Shown one piece after another: positions 17,184 through 27,700 of a stretch of DNA of 64,000 nt. Origin of the DNA: Bacteroidia bacterium. Its GTDB lineage: Bacteria; Bacteroidota; Bacteroidia; Chitinophagales; UBA2359. A model generated the notes under the pieces. That model did not search any database, was not told the origin of the DNA, and was given only the letters and a program-made list of their open reading frames with translations. The position numbers and the translations under genes were made by a program. The stretch lies in contig JAUHXA010000001.1 in assembly GCA_030427245.1 (NCBI GenBank), forward strand, positions 185,077 to 249,076, in the 5' to 3' direction. How positions within the stretch are numbered: position 1 is the stretch's first letter; every line of letters starts with the position of its first letter.

Positions 17184-19991
17184 ATGAATTTTTCAAAAAG
17201 GCTGATAATAGTCTTAGCAGTATTCTTAATAAGCGTTTCTTGCTTTGCACAAAAAGCCACTATCACAGGAAAAGTAACCGAAAAAGCTGCAAGTGGCGAT
17301 CAGGCTATTCCTTTCGCTACGGTCTCTATTGCAGGAACTACAATCGGTAGTACGACTGATTTTGATGGTATTTACACCATTGAAGTAGAAGCTGGAAACC
17401 ACCAAGTTGTTTTCAGCTTTGTAGGTTTTGAGCCAGATACACTAAATGTGAGCCTTTCAGCAGGACAAAACCTCATTCTCAATCACACGCTGTCACAAGG
17501 CGATATTCAAATCGAAACGGTGACGGTCAAAGAGAAAGCCAATCGTGAAAGTCAAGCGATGAACTTAATTGACCGAAAAAATGCGACTGCTTTGACCCAA
17601 AATATTGGCGCAAAGGAACTCAGCAAAAAAGGCGTATCAAATGTGGTAGAAGGATTGAAGAAAGTGGCAGGTATTTCAGTCGTTGGCAACAAGTATTTTT
17701 TGGTGCGAGGTATGGGCGACCGCTACAACAATGCGCTTCTAAATGGGCTTCCGATTGCTTCTCCCGACCCCGACAAAAAAGTGATTCCTCTCGATATTTT
17801 TCCTACTGATATAGTCGAAAACCTATCTATCTTCAAATCATATTCGCCTCAATACTACGGCGATGTGTCGGGTGGAACGGTTGCGATTAAAACCAAAGAA
17901 TATCCGACTACCAAGACCTTGAAGATAGGTATTGGAACAGGCTTCAATTCCGTAACGACTGGCAAAAACTTTTTGAGTTCGCCAAGCATTGATGGTAGTT
18001 ATTTAGGTTTTAGCAAACAAGGTCGCCAATATCCTACTTCAATTGGAGAAATTGCTTCTTTTGACAGTCGAAGAGATGGATTGGCATTTGACAACAGCAG
18101 CAATTCGGTTCGCAAAAACGCACCTTTGAATAATAGCGTTGATGTGTTGTTTGGTAATTTCTTTTCGACAGGTGAAAATTCGGGCTTGGGAGTTTTGTTC
18201 TCCGCAGCTTATGACAACGATTACAGCACCAAAGAAGGAGTGTATCGTTTAGTGAACCGTCAAGGAGCAGTTCGTATTGACTATGATTATATTAATTACA
18301 GTTTTTCGACCAATACTTCGGCTTTGGCGAGCATGACCTATAAGTTTAGCGACCGCCACAAAATCAGCCTCAATGGAATTTTGGTCAATAGTTCTTCAGA
18401 CGAAACAAGAGATGCTTATGGCGAGCACTTCGATTATTCGAGTCCTCTATTCAGTCGCCGATTCACCTACAATCAAAATACTTTGATGACAGGTCAGTTG
18501 GGGGGAACACATGATTTATTGAAGGGAAATAGATTGAAGCTGAATTGGGCGCAGACGTACAGCATTGCGAAAGCGGAAGAACCCGACAGACGACAGTTTG
18601 TATTTTTGGATACAGAAGATAAAGGGCGATTGTTCAACGATATTGACGTGAACGAAAACCACCGTTTTTACAGCGATTTGGAAGAAACCGAAATGGCGAG
18701 CAAAGTCGAAGCAGTGTATGATGTGATTCGATACGAAGGTGGTGACAAAGCAAAATTGCAGGTGACAGTAGGGGGAAACCTCAAATCTAAAGAGCGAGAC
18801 TTTGACTACCGACAGTTCAACTACAACCTCAAAAACTTCGATCAAGGAAATTTGAATGTGGATGAAATTGACACTTATTTGACCCCAACAAATCACAGCG
18901 ATGGCACTTTCTATTTGGACGAAAGAGACGACCCCGCTTCTGCCAACACTTCAAAACTGGATGTTTGGGCAGCTTACTTTTTAGGAGATTACGATTTGAT
19001 TCCCAACCGATTGAAGTTGTTGGCGGGCGCACGATATGAAAGCGCAGAACAAAGCATTGAATTCAAAAACCAACAGCAACCGAGCATTACCGAAAAACCA
19101 ACCTTGGAAGAAGCTTATTTGCTGCCTTCTGTGAGTTTCAAATTCACACCGAGCGAAAAACAAGTTTGGTGGCTTACTGCAAGTCAAACGATTTCACGAC
19201 CAGGCTTCAAGGAGTTGGCACCGTTTGAGTATGTAGAGTTTTTTGCAGGAGAGCGCACGATTGGTAATCCGCTTTTGCAGAATGGTAAAAACTACAATTT
19301 TGACCTTCGATATGAATTGTATCCGAATCGTGGTGAATTGGTGTCCGTTTCTGCTTTCGGCAAGTACCTTCAAGACCCCATTGAGCGATTGAACATTGCT
19401 GCATCGAGTGGTAGATTGCAGTCCTTTACCAACATCGAAAGTGCTACTCTGGCGGGTGTAGAATTGGAGTTGAACAAAAAACTGGATTTTTTGAGCAGTG
19501 AAGATTTTACGAATACATGGACGGCGGGCTTGAATGCTACCTATTTGTATTCTCAGATTAGCATTGACGAAGCCAATAAGTTGTTGCTTCCACAAGGAGA
19601 AGTGAGTGTGGTGGTTACGAATCCAGATAGAGCATTGCAGGGAGCGTCTCCTTACTTGATTAACTTCGACTTGAACTACCAAAAACGCAGTGAGAAATGG
19701 AACACCAATGCGAGTTTGGTTTACAACGTTTTCGGCAAACGGATTCATTCGGTAGGAGTGAAAGCTCCAAATGCAGATGGAGGATTGGGAGATATTTACG
19801 AATTGCCTGTTCATAGATTGGATTTAGTGGTCAAAAACGAAATCAATAACCACTTTGGTTTGGACTTGAGTGTGAAAAATTTATTAAACCCAAGTAGCCG
19901 ATTGGAACAAGATACGGATGCAGGAACAATCGAGTTGGAGAACTACAAGAGAGGTATCTCGGCTGGCTTGAAATTGTCTTATAGCTTTTGA
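17184..19991 (+). CDS. TonB-dependent outer-membrane receptor with carboxypeptidase-like N-terminal domain
   Basis: An outer-membrane transporter. A signal peptide (NFSKRLIIVLAVFLISVSCF) is followed by a carboxypeptidase-regulatory-like domain (ITGKVTEK to GYE-like VGFEPD). Next is the plug domain, with LKKVAGISVVGNKYFLVRG, MGDRYNNALLNGLPI and IKTKEYP. The C-terminal 22-strand barrel ends in ISAGLKLSYSF with the terminal aromatic. The substrate is unknown. I chose the ATG at 17184 because it gives a clean signal peptide; in-frame ATGs at 17166 and 17139 are possible. It pairs with the lipoprotein gene 161 bases downstream, an arrangement in which the lipoprotein often captures substrate. Confidence 0.93.
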   Translation: MNFSKRLIIVLAVFLISVSCFAQKATITGKVTEKAASGDQAIPFATVSIAGTTIGSTTDFDGIYTIEVEAGNHQVVFSFVGFEPDTLNVSLSAGQNLILNHTLSQGDIQIETVTVKEKANRESQAMNLIDRKNATALTQNIGAKELSKKGVSNVVEGLKKVAGISVVGNKYFLVRGMGDRYNNALLNGLPIASPDPDKKVIPLDIFPTDIVENLSIFKSYSPQYYGDVSGGTVAIKTKEYPTTKTLKIGIGTGFNSVTTGKNFLSSPSIDGSYLGFSKQGRQYPTSIGEIASFDSRRDGLAFDNSSNSVRKNAPLNNSVDVLFGNFFSTGENSGLGVLFSAAYDNDYSTKEGVYRLVNRQGAVRIDYDYINYSFSTNTSALASMTYKFSDRHKISLNGILVNSSSDETRDAYGEHFDYSSPLFSRRFTYNQNTLMTGQLGGTHDLLKGNRLKLNWAQTYSIAKAEEPDRRQFVFLDTEDKGRLFNDIDVNENHRFYSDLEETEMASKVEAVYDVIRYEGGDKAKLQVTVGGNLKSKERDFDYRQFNYNLKNFDQGNLNVDEIDTYLTPTNHSDGTFYLDERDDPASANTSKLDVWAAYFLGDYDLIPNRLKLLAGARYESAEQSIEFKNQQQPSITEKPTLEEAYLLPSVSFKFTPSEKQVWWLTASQTISRPGFKELAPFEYVEFFAGERTIGNPLLQNGKNYNFDLRYELYPNRGELVSVSAFGKYLQDPIERLNIAASSGRLQSFTNIESATLAGVELELNKKLDFLSSEDFTNTWTAGLNATYLYSQISIDEANKLLLPQGEVSVVVTNPDRALQGASPYLINFDLNYQKRSEKWNTNASLVYNVFGKRIHSVGVKAPNADGGLGDIYELPVHRLDLVVKNEINNHFGLDLSVKNLLNPSSRLEQDTDAGTIELENYKRGISAGLKLSYSF

Positions 19992-20041
19992 AGCGAGTAG
20001 CGAGAAGCAATAATTAAAGCTTTGTAACAAAAAATTAACAT

Positions 20042-20079
20042 TCACTTAACACTGAAAAAAGCATTTGAGTGTTAAGTGA
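20042..20079 (+). promoter_or_regulatory. Hairpin between TonB receptor and surface lipoprotein
   Basis: TCACTTAACACT (20042-20053) pairs exactly with AGTGTTAAGTGA (20068-20079). No T run follows. It may act as an mRNA-stabilising or processing hairpin that sets the ratio of the two products, or as an operator. Confidence 0.5.
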
Positions 20080-20152
20080 GTGTAATTATACTAAACACGA
20101 AATCAATAATTTAAAACATATTATTTTTTAACCCAATTAAATTTTAAATTGA

Positions 20153-21682
20153 ATGTTTACAAACAACAACTTTGTAACCAAATGGTCAGGCGTATTCTTA
20201 TTTTTGACTTTTTTAGCAGTTGGTTTTTCTTCTTGTGAAAAGGAGGACGATACGCCAATGGGTATTAGCGTCAATTGTCCTGCTGATGTAGTAAGTGCAA
20301 GCAGCAATGTCACTGTTCCAATTCCTACGGTTTCAGGCGCATCCGGTAACTTTACGATTACCAACAATATAACGAACACAAGCGATGCAAGTGGTTCTTA
20401 TGCAACTGGCGCAACAACTGTCACCTATACGGTAACAGATGATACAACAGGCGAAACAGCTACTTGTAGTTTTGATGTGATTGTTGATAATGGATTGACT
20501 TTCTCACAAGAAACAATTGGAGCGACTACCTACCAAAAAGTGGAAGGTACGCTAACTGGAGATTTCACCTTTGCAGCTACTGAAAACTGGTTGATTTCTG
20601 GTGGCATTTTTGTCAATAATGGGGCAACTTTGAACATTGAAGCAGGGACTACTATCTATGCAGCTGATGATGGAACGACTCCTTTTATTGCGATTCAAAG
20701 AGGCGGTAAAATCATGGCAAATGGTACGAGTACTGCACCTATTGTATTGACTTCTATCAAAGAGTTGGATGGTATTGCAGGTCCTGGTGAATGGGGTGGT
20801 ATCGTCATAAATGGTTATGCGACAACGAACATCGGCGAAGGTGTTGGTGAAGGTGGTACGGGTACTTATGGTTGTGATGGCTCAAACTGTGATGATGCTG
20901 ACAACTCAGGTACTATCCGTTATGTACGTGTAGAGTATGCTGGTAAAATCTTGGGTACAGACAATGAATTGAACGGATTTTCCTTCAATGGTGTAGGTAG
21001 TGGTACAACTGTAGAGTATGTTCAAGCGTATAGAGGTTCTGATGATGGATTTGAATTTTTTGGAGGTACTGTAAATGTAAAATATGCAGTTTCTACGGGA
21101 AGTGAAGATGATTCTTTTGACTGGACTTTTGGCTGGAGCGGTAAAGGTCAGTTTTGGGTAGCGAACCAATTGGGTGTAGCTGGTGATAGAGGAATTGAAG
21201 CGGACAACAATGGTGATGACAATACTGCAAGTCCTTTTTCTAACCCATTGATTTCTAACGTTACTCTTGTAGGTTTTGACGATGGTGATGGTTCTAACAC
21301 AGGTATGCGATTGCGTGAAGGTACAAAAGGTAAGATTTACAATGCTATCGTTACGGGATTCCCCAACAATGGTATTCGTGTTTCTAACTCTGAGGACAAT
21401 GCTGCAAGTACGGTGACGACTGACAACATGAACAATGGTGAATTGGTGGTTGCCAACTCTGTTTCGGCAGGTAATGGTACTCCGTGGAAGGATGCCCCTG
21501 TTTTTGAAAATGACCCAACGAATACTACCTTAGCAGGTATGGGTGGTTTGAGTGGTTATGTAGGTACGATTTCTGAAAATGCCAAAGATCCTGGTACTTT
21601 AGATGGCTGGTTTTCTCCTGGTACTTATATTGGTGCGGTGAGAAGCACACAAGATTGGACTGCGGGTTGGACGAAGCAGTAA
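20153..21682 (+). CDS. Surface lipoprotein with HYR-like domain and right-handed beta-helix
   Basis: A lipoprotein signal (FLTFLAVGFSSC, lipid anchor at the Cys, followed by EKEDD) precedes an HYR/Ig-like domain (VNCPADVVS to TATCSFDVIV). A long beta-solenoid follows, with SGGIFVNNGATLNIEAGTTI, GEWGGIVINGYA, GSDDGFEFFGGTVNVKYAVS and EDDSFDWTFGWSGKGQF (each 20 residues or fewer). Such proteins regularly follow a TonB receptor in Bacteroidota and are thought to form a surface pair with it. No pectate-lyase catalytic triad is evident. An intrinsic terminator follows the gene. Confidence 0.85.
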   Translation: MFTNNNFVTKWSGVFLFLTFLAVGFSSCEKEDDTPMGISVNCPADVVSASSNVTVPIPTVSGASGNFTITNNITNTSDASGSYATGATTVTYTVTDDTTGETATCSFDVIVDNGLTFSQETIGATTYQKVEGTLTGDFTFAATENWLISGGIFVNNGATLNIEAGTTIYAADDGTTPFIAIQRGGKIMANGTSTAPIVLTSIKELDGIAGPGEWGGIVINGYATTNIGEGVGEGGTGTYGCDGSNCDDADNSGTIRYVRVEYAGKILGTDNELNGFSFNGVGSGTTVEYVQAYRGSDDGFEFFGGTVNVKYAVSTGSEDDSFDWTFGWSGKGQFWVANQLGVAGDRGIEADNNGDDNTASPFSNPLISNVTLVGFDDGDGSNTGMRLREGTKGKIYNAIVTGFPNNGIRVSNSEDNAASTVTTDNMNNGELVVANSVSAGNGTPWKDAPVFENDPTNTTLAGMGGLSGYVGTISENAKDPGTLDGWFSPGTYIGAVRSTQDWTAGWTKQ

Positions 21683-21756
21683 TACAGAGCAAATTTAACT
21701 TCACTTCCTCAACTTAGGTTGAAAGAAGAAAAAAGTACTTTCATTAACCCCAACAC

Positions 21757-21799
21757 AAATGCGAGTTACCTTTGATTAGGTGGCTCGCATTTTTTTTTG
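21757..21799 (+). terminator. Intrinsic terminator after the surface lipoprotein
   Basis: AAATGCGAG (21757-21765) pairs with CTCGCATTT, extended by TTACC/GGTGG with two wobbles, and is followed by nine T. Confidence 0.88.
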
Positions 21800-21944
21800 T
21801 TCTCTTGTGTAGCTCAGTTTTCAAACAAATCATCCATGATTAATACATTGTCTATCAAGCCCAAGCTATGCTGATTGTGCCGAAAACCAAAAGTGGTAAT
21901 CAGCACCCAAAATTATGGCGAGCAATAATTTGATTTCCTTTCGT

Positions 21945-23906
21945 TCAAACGCCAATATCTGCTTTGAAGTAAGGATTTGGCATCTTCAATTCTATCAACT
22001 GAGTTGTCCAATCGGGAAACTGAATGGCTTTGGGGCGATACAGTCTTCTCGTTCCTATTGTTTCTTCGGGAACAGAAGTAGGCGGTGTCGGCAAACTCGT
22101 TTGTTGGAAGACATCTATATTAAAACTGTGGGTGCTGACCAAAAGCATCAAATAGTGGGTTTCTGCTTCCCAATTGTAGTCGATAATGAAAGGGGATTGT
22201 TTGTCGTACAGAAACTGACCGCCATAAGAATACACACTTTTGTGTGGAAGTATTTCCTTCACCTTTTCCTCCAAAAAATCGGGATAGATGCCAAAATCTT
22301 GTGATAGATAGAGCAATGCACAGTAGTAAGGTTTGTCAGTAGGATTGCTGATTTGGACGCGAAGCTCTACAAAAGGAGGGTTTTTCAAGTCTTTTTCGGG
22401 AGGAACGACCGTGTGTTTGAGTATCAACTGCTTGCCTTTTATCTTCACTTCTTGAATCTCCTTGGCAGCGTTTTTGACATAGACCTGCATCTTCAAAGGT
22501 GGATTGGGCTGTATATTGGTGCTTGGGTTCTCCAACCTTCTGACAAACAGCCAACGAGCTATTTGATTCAAATAATCCATTAATTGGCGCACACTGTTTT
22601 TTTCGTAGGCTTCAATGTGGTCGGTTACGGGGAGGTTGTTGGCGGGCAATAGAATGGAATAGCGTTGATTTTCTGCGTGTACAATATAGTCTGCGGTGCT
22701 TAAATCTTTGCTTAGGTGGATAAAATTGGCATTTTTGCCCATTTCCTGCCATTGCTGCTTGAACAACTGAACACCTGCTTCTTCGCCCGAACAATGCACC
22801 CTCAAAACGCTTATCATCAAGCCGCTGATGCGAACCTTGTAGGTTCGTTGGGTATCTAAAGACGCATCTGTGCCGAATTGAAGGATGGAATAGTTGGGCA
22901 ATACACTGAAATTCTCTGCTTTGGTCAGCACCTTGTCTTCTTCGTCCAATAATTCGATGGAGAGGTGAGGATTGTTTTGACTGATGCCGTGCAAAGCGCC
23001 CATATCCAAGAACCAAGCCTTTTCATGCTGATTGTAAATCAGGTTGGCTTGTTGTTTTTGGTGCTGGGTAATGCCTCCTAAAAAAGCACGAAAAGGCAGT
23101 TCTTTTGCTCCAAAGGAATAAAGCTGTGGTCTTTGTTTGTAGCTGCCTTGTAGCTTCAAAGCCAAAATATTGATTAGATTCCGATAGCTGATTTCCCCTT
23201 TGGTTTGCTTCAATAAGGCAATCAAGTTGCTCGTAAAAATACCTTCTCCATTTACTTCATAGGCACTTTCTTTGTCTTCGCAAGCTGCCAAATGCAGGAA
23301 TTTGCCCTGCGGCAATACGTCCTCTAAGGCAGTAGCTTTCTGAACAGCTTCGGCAGTGATTTCTCCTCCAAAAATAAAATCCTCCCATTTACGTCCTTCT
23401 GCATCATCCATCAATCGGCGAGGTGTGAGGAGTGCATTTTTAGCATTACCGCCCGAATGACAGCAATCAAAAATGGTGGTGATTTGGGCTTTGGTTTTTT
23501 GGTACAATTGGTGAATCAAATACCGCAATTCTTTGTCTGCCAAAAAACTGCCTTGCCGCTTCAAACGACTGTCGTAACACGCCAATACCTCCAATTTGCC
23601 ATCAGATTCGTGCTTTTCAAAGGCGGGGTGCGCTTCTTCTTGTCCGCCATGTCCCGAAAAGTAAAACACACAAATATCCTCCTCCGTAGCTTGTCCTAAG
23701 TGTTCGGCAAAGGCTTCTACGATATTGGCTTTGGTGGCTTCTTGGTCGTAGAGTTCTTTGCTAACCAACTCTTTGTTTTGGGCTTGAGCGGCTTGGATTA
23801 GGTAGTTTTGGAGATTGTTGGCATCGTTGATGCAGCCGTGTAAGGGGCGGATGTAGGGGTAACGATTGATGGCGGTGAGGAGGAGGTAGGTTTTTAGTTT
23901 TGGCAT
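21945..23906 (-). CDS. Caspase-like (peptidase C14) protein with C-terminal beta-rich region
   Basis: A caspase/metacaspase-fold domain occupies residues 1-280. It starts LLLTAINRYPYIRPLHGCIN and carries the catalytic His86 (FYFSGHGGQ) and Cys149 (IFDCCHSGG). The C-terminal 350 residues have no domain I can name; they resemble the DUF4384-type tails attached to bacterial caspases, with LRVQISNPTDKPYYCALLYL and NWEAETHYLMLLVS. There is no signal peptide, so it acts in the cytoplasm. It is the last gene of a three-gene operon (63 bases after the Cys-rich gene). It may be an executioner protease activated by the STAND-linked caspase; that is inference. Confidence 0.9.
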   Translation of the reverse strand: MPKLKTYLLLTAINRYPYIRPLHGCINDANNLQNYLIQAAQAQNKELVSKELYDQEATKANIVEAFAEHLGQATEEDICVFYFSGHGGQEEAHPAFEKHESDGKLEVLACYDSRLKRQGSFLADKELRYLIHQLYQKTKAQITTIFDCCHSGGNAKNALLTPRRLMDDAEGRKWEDFIFGGEITAEAVQKATALEDVLPQGKFLHLAACEDKESAYEVNGEGIFTSNLIALLKQTKGEISYRNLINILALKLQGSYKQRPQLYSFGAKELPFRAFLGGITQHQKQQANLIYNQHEKAWFLDMGALHGISQNNPHLSIELLDEEDKVLTKAENFSVLPNYSILQFGTDASLDTQRTYKVRISGLMISVLRVHCSGEEAGVQLFKQQWQEMGKNANFIHLSKDLSTADYIVHAENQRYSILLPANNLPVTDHIEAYEKNSVRQLMDYLNQIARWLFVRRLENPSTNIQPNPPLKMQVYVKNAAKEIQEVKIKGKQLILKHTVVPPEKDLKNPPFVELRVQISNPTDKPYYCALLYLSQDFGIYPDFLEEKVKEILPHKSVYSYGGQFLYDKQSPFIIDYNWEAETHYLMLLVSTHSFNIDVFQQTSLPTPPTSVPEETIGTRRLYRPKAIQFPDWTTQLIELKMPNPYFKADIGV

Positions 23907-23969
23907 AATGGCTTTGGTTTAAGTTGATGATGTATAGAATTTTATGATTTTTTAGAGAATAATCACTAT

Positions 23970-24692
23970 TTATTCAATAAACTCGATTCCTTGAATGATA
24001 ATTTCGCTGGACGGATTCCTTGTATTTGATAAATGAATAGTGTCTTGGACAGTTGTAAGGTTTCCCTTTCTGTGTATTCGATAAGAAGTTATTTCAACAG
24101 GCAATTTATTATCTATTAAACTGCCTATTTTGATTTCGGCTTTTGAGCCCTTGATATGGTTAGTAATGTTTGGAGATACTTGCTTAATTGTAATTTTATT
24201 TTTGTTGAAACCATATTGAACTTTTTGTTTTTGAGTATAGTTTTGAGTAAACTTCTCTGATAGTTCAAGAGTTTGAGCAAAAACAATTACACGAGCCACA
24301 TACCTTAAATTATGTTTTACTATTATGTTTTCGTTTTGACTATATTGCCTTTCTTTAGTGAAACGTCCATTGGGTAATACAGCCCTAATGCCAAGACCAA
24401 AATCTACTTTTTTAATGAGACCATCTTGTATTAACCTATTAAGACCATTTTGAATTTCAAAAGGGAGTTGATTCATTTTAGAAGGATTGTGTCCATTATT
24501 AACAGCTTCTAAAATTTCCCCACACTTTCCTCTACTGTCCCTACAATACCTATCTTTTCCCTGCGGTGTAAGTTCCGTGGCTATACAATTATCTTCTTTA
24601 AAGTTTCTTCTATATAATTCCATTTTTGAGCAAGAACTTGAAGCTGGATTTTGGTTGCATTCCTTACAACAATCTTTAAATGTTTCACACAT
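23970..24692 (-). CDS. Cys-rich hypothetical protein between two caspase genes
   Basis: The family is not recognised. The first 57 residues hold nine cysteines (CETFKDCCKECNQ, SSSC, DNC, RYC, GKC), suggesting a metal-binding or disulfide module. This is followed by a helical segment (LPFEIQNGLNRLIQDGLIKK) that could be winged-helix-like, and then a beta-rich C-terminal half. There is no signal peptide. It begins 14 bases after the caspase-STAND gene and ends 63 bases before the second caspase gene, so it is almost certainly co-transcribed with both. It may be a regulator, adaptor or substrate of the proteases; the sequence does not decide. Confidence 0.75.
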   Translation of the reverse strand: MCETFKDCCKECNQNPASSSCSKMELYRRNFKEDNCIATELTPQGKDRYCRDSRGKCGEILEAVNNGHNPSKMNQLPFEIQNGLNRLIQDGLIKKVDFGLGIRAVLPNGRFTKERQYSQNENIIVKHNLRYVARVIVFAQTLELSEKFTQNYTQKQKVQYGFNKNKITIKQVSPNITNHIKGSKAEIKIGSLIDNKLPVEITSYRIHRKGNLTTVQDTIHLSNTRNPSSEIIIQGIEFIE

Positions 24693-24706
24693 ATTATAAT
24701 TATTAT

Positions 24707-27700
24707 TTAATATTCAAGAATATTTATAACTTTATCATTGCTTTCATATAAATTCCATATTTGAATGTATAGTTGATTTTTAGGAATTGTAGCAATTCTT
24801 TTTTCATTAAAAAAATATGCATATATTATATCTGATTGATACTTGTTTTCATATTTACCACTCCATATAGAAGCTGGTCCATATTTAGAAGCAATAAAAA
24901 ACACTCTGTTATTTGATGATATATATTGATATTCTTTTGGAGAGAAAGTGAACGGCGTAGGGTCCTTTTCTAAGAAAAGAGGTTCTGAATAGTCTTTCTC
25001 ATTAAAAAAACCAAGTATAGTTTGAGCTCTAGGGATATCAAATCTTTTAATATTGTATATTTTATCCGATTCATAATGTTCTACGTTTAAGTAATTGGTC
25101 TTACTATCCCAAAAATCTGTTTGTTTTAGATTGATATTCTTAAAAAAATTATCATTGATTTTAAATAAGTATAAAGCATTATTATTTTTAACAACAATTT
25201 CATTGTTACTATAAAATATATTGTCGTTCACTATATAAAACTCTCCTACAATAGTATTTTTAATCGTATTTGAATTAGGATCTATTAAATATCCTATACA
25301 ATCTTGGCTTCCAAAAAAATAATTCCCATTTGGCGAAAAAGAAGTCAAGTGAATTGGTTTAGAATCACCAAACTTCCCTATACCTATTTTTGCGCCTATT
25401 ATTTGTCCGTTTTGGTCAGAGGTATCTATCGAAGTAAAAAACAATTCTCCTTTTTTAGTTCCCGTAGCAATTTTATTCATCTTAGGTGAAAATTCAGCAC
25501 TTGTTACACCATGCTTGTGAAAAATCGTATCTATAGGTTTAGGCTGTTGTATATTTGCCAAATTCCAAATAATAACCAATCCTTCATCATCTGCACTCAA
25601 TAAATATTTGTCATTGGGAGAAATAGCAATATCGTTTATCAAGTTCCCTCCATGGTCTAAACTGACAATGTATCCATTGTTTTTCAAAGTATTAAAGACA
25701 TCTAAGCCAACCCCTTTCTCAATTGTATTTGTTTTTTCGTCTTTCTCTCTCCACCAAAACCAAAAGTCATCTATTTCGTGAATAGCTGAATCCATTTTAG
25801 CCAAAGCATTTTCCACGTTGTAGTTGGCTTTTAGTTCGTTGTTGGCTTCGGCTACCAATCTTCGAGCATCGGTTTCTTGTTGCTTTTGAAGTGAAAAAAT
25901 TAGTGCGCTGACTAGTCCAATGACAAAGATTGCAGCAACTAACACAGCAATTCTCTGCCCTTTTATTCGTTTCTGTAAACTTTTCTTCACAAACTCATCC
26001 TCTACCTTATTCAATAAGGTATCGGTATTTGTCTTTCTTCGTTTGATATTTACTAAGTCCTTAATTAGCTGCCATGCAGCCCCCGATTTCAAACGCCTAA
26101 GCCTTTCCTGTTCATTGCCTGTTCTAAAGACCATGGCATATTCCCTTTCCTCATTTACTATATCTAAGGAAGGGTTTTTATCCCATAACTTGCTTTTTTT
26201 GTTAGAGGTGGTGTTTTCTACCTTATTTGCTTCTATGTCTTCTCTCAATCGTTGAAAAACACCGAAGCCCATTGTAGCTGTTATATTCTTAATCCATTCT
26301 TGCAACCGACTCCACCTTATTAAAGCATCGTGAGCAGGAGTTATGTATTCTTGATTTGTTTGTTTATCTAAGCCTTTTACAATCAATCTTTTTCCTAATA
26401 ATTGATTGATGACAATTTCCCTTCTGACATTCTCTTCTCTACGTCCATATTCCAACTCCTTCAAAAATACCCTGCGCCCTGTATAATCGCTACCTTCTTG
26501 TGCAACCATGCGAAGCATCATTTTCTTCATGGTTTTTTGGCATTGTTTGGCTTCTGTGCATAAATCACTTCCGTTCCTTGCGATTACATGAAAACTTTCA
26601 TAAACTTCATTCGCCTGCCTATGCAAAATGTTGGACACCCCTCCTACTTCTTCATAATCCTCCTTACCAATCATCCGATTCCCTCCTTGCACGCACTTCT
26701 CATACAAAGTACTCAAAGCAAAAGAAAGCAAAGGCATTGCCCCAACTTGATTATAGACCTCACTAGCTATCGTATCAACCAAACCCTCTTCAAAATCCAC
26801 ATTGTATTGAGCAGCGGGAAGAGTAATGATTTGTTTTAGCTCACTCAATCCAAAAGGTTTTGCAATAAAGCGGTGCTTGTTTGTCCAATAAGACTCCAAT
26901 GTTCCTTCCTTAAAACTACCTTCAAAATCGGAGCGAATTGTAATGATTACCTTGAAGTTGCGGATATTGGCATCCAAATACTTCAACAGTTGTTCCTCAA
27001 AAGCTTTGCGTTTTTCGGGAGAAGATTGGGTGATAAGGTATTCGTATTGGTCAATGACCAAAATCGTATTTTGAAGCTTACTTTCTATGCCCTGTTTACT
27101 TAATTCTTCTTTTTCCTTCGCTATTTTTTTCTTCAATTCCTCCTCACTCAACTCCTCTTTATTAGACACTTGCTCTTTCAGAACTTTTTCTTTTGCATAA
27201 GCAAATTGAAGAGATTCGGGTAATGTACCGGCTTCCAAAGGATGAATGACCAACCTGTGTTCATATCTTTTTGACTCCATCAATTTTGGCAAAACACCTG
27301 CCTGAACCAAAGAAGACTTACCACTGCCCGACATTCCTGTAACGATTGTAAATGGATTGCCTTCAATTTGTTGATGAAAACTTTGCAGCACCTCTGCTTT
27401 ATTTTCTTCAAAATCAGTACTTACAGTAATAAAATCATTTTTATTCCAATACTCTTTTAGCAAGTTTTGCGGATAGGTAGCTTCAAAATTTGTGCTGACC
27501 GTCAAGGCAACTTTGAAGGTAGGAACTTGAGGTCTTAGCCATTTTAGGAGTTGTTTTTCGAGCGAAAGACATTGCCTATCACTCCATTTATCGTATTGTA
27601 GAACAAACAAAACGGTATTTTTCAGTTTGCTTTCCAAATCTACCACATAAGAATTGGTCGGTAAACCTATGTTCTTCAAGGTTTCCAATACATTACCCGA

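Noticed and set aside
19194..19814. Minus-strand frame opposite the TonB receptor
   Set aside because: Antisense shadow of a clear barrel-coding region.
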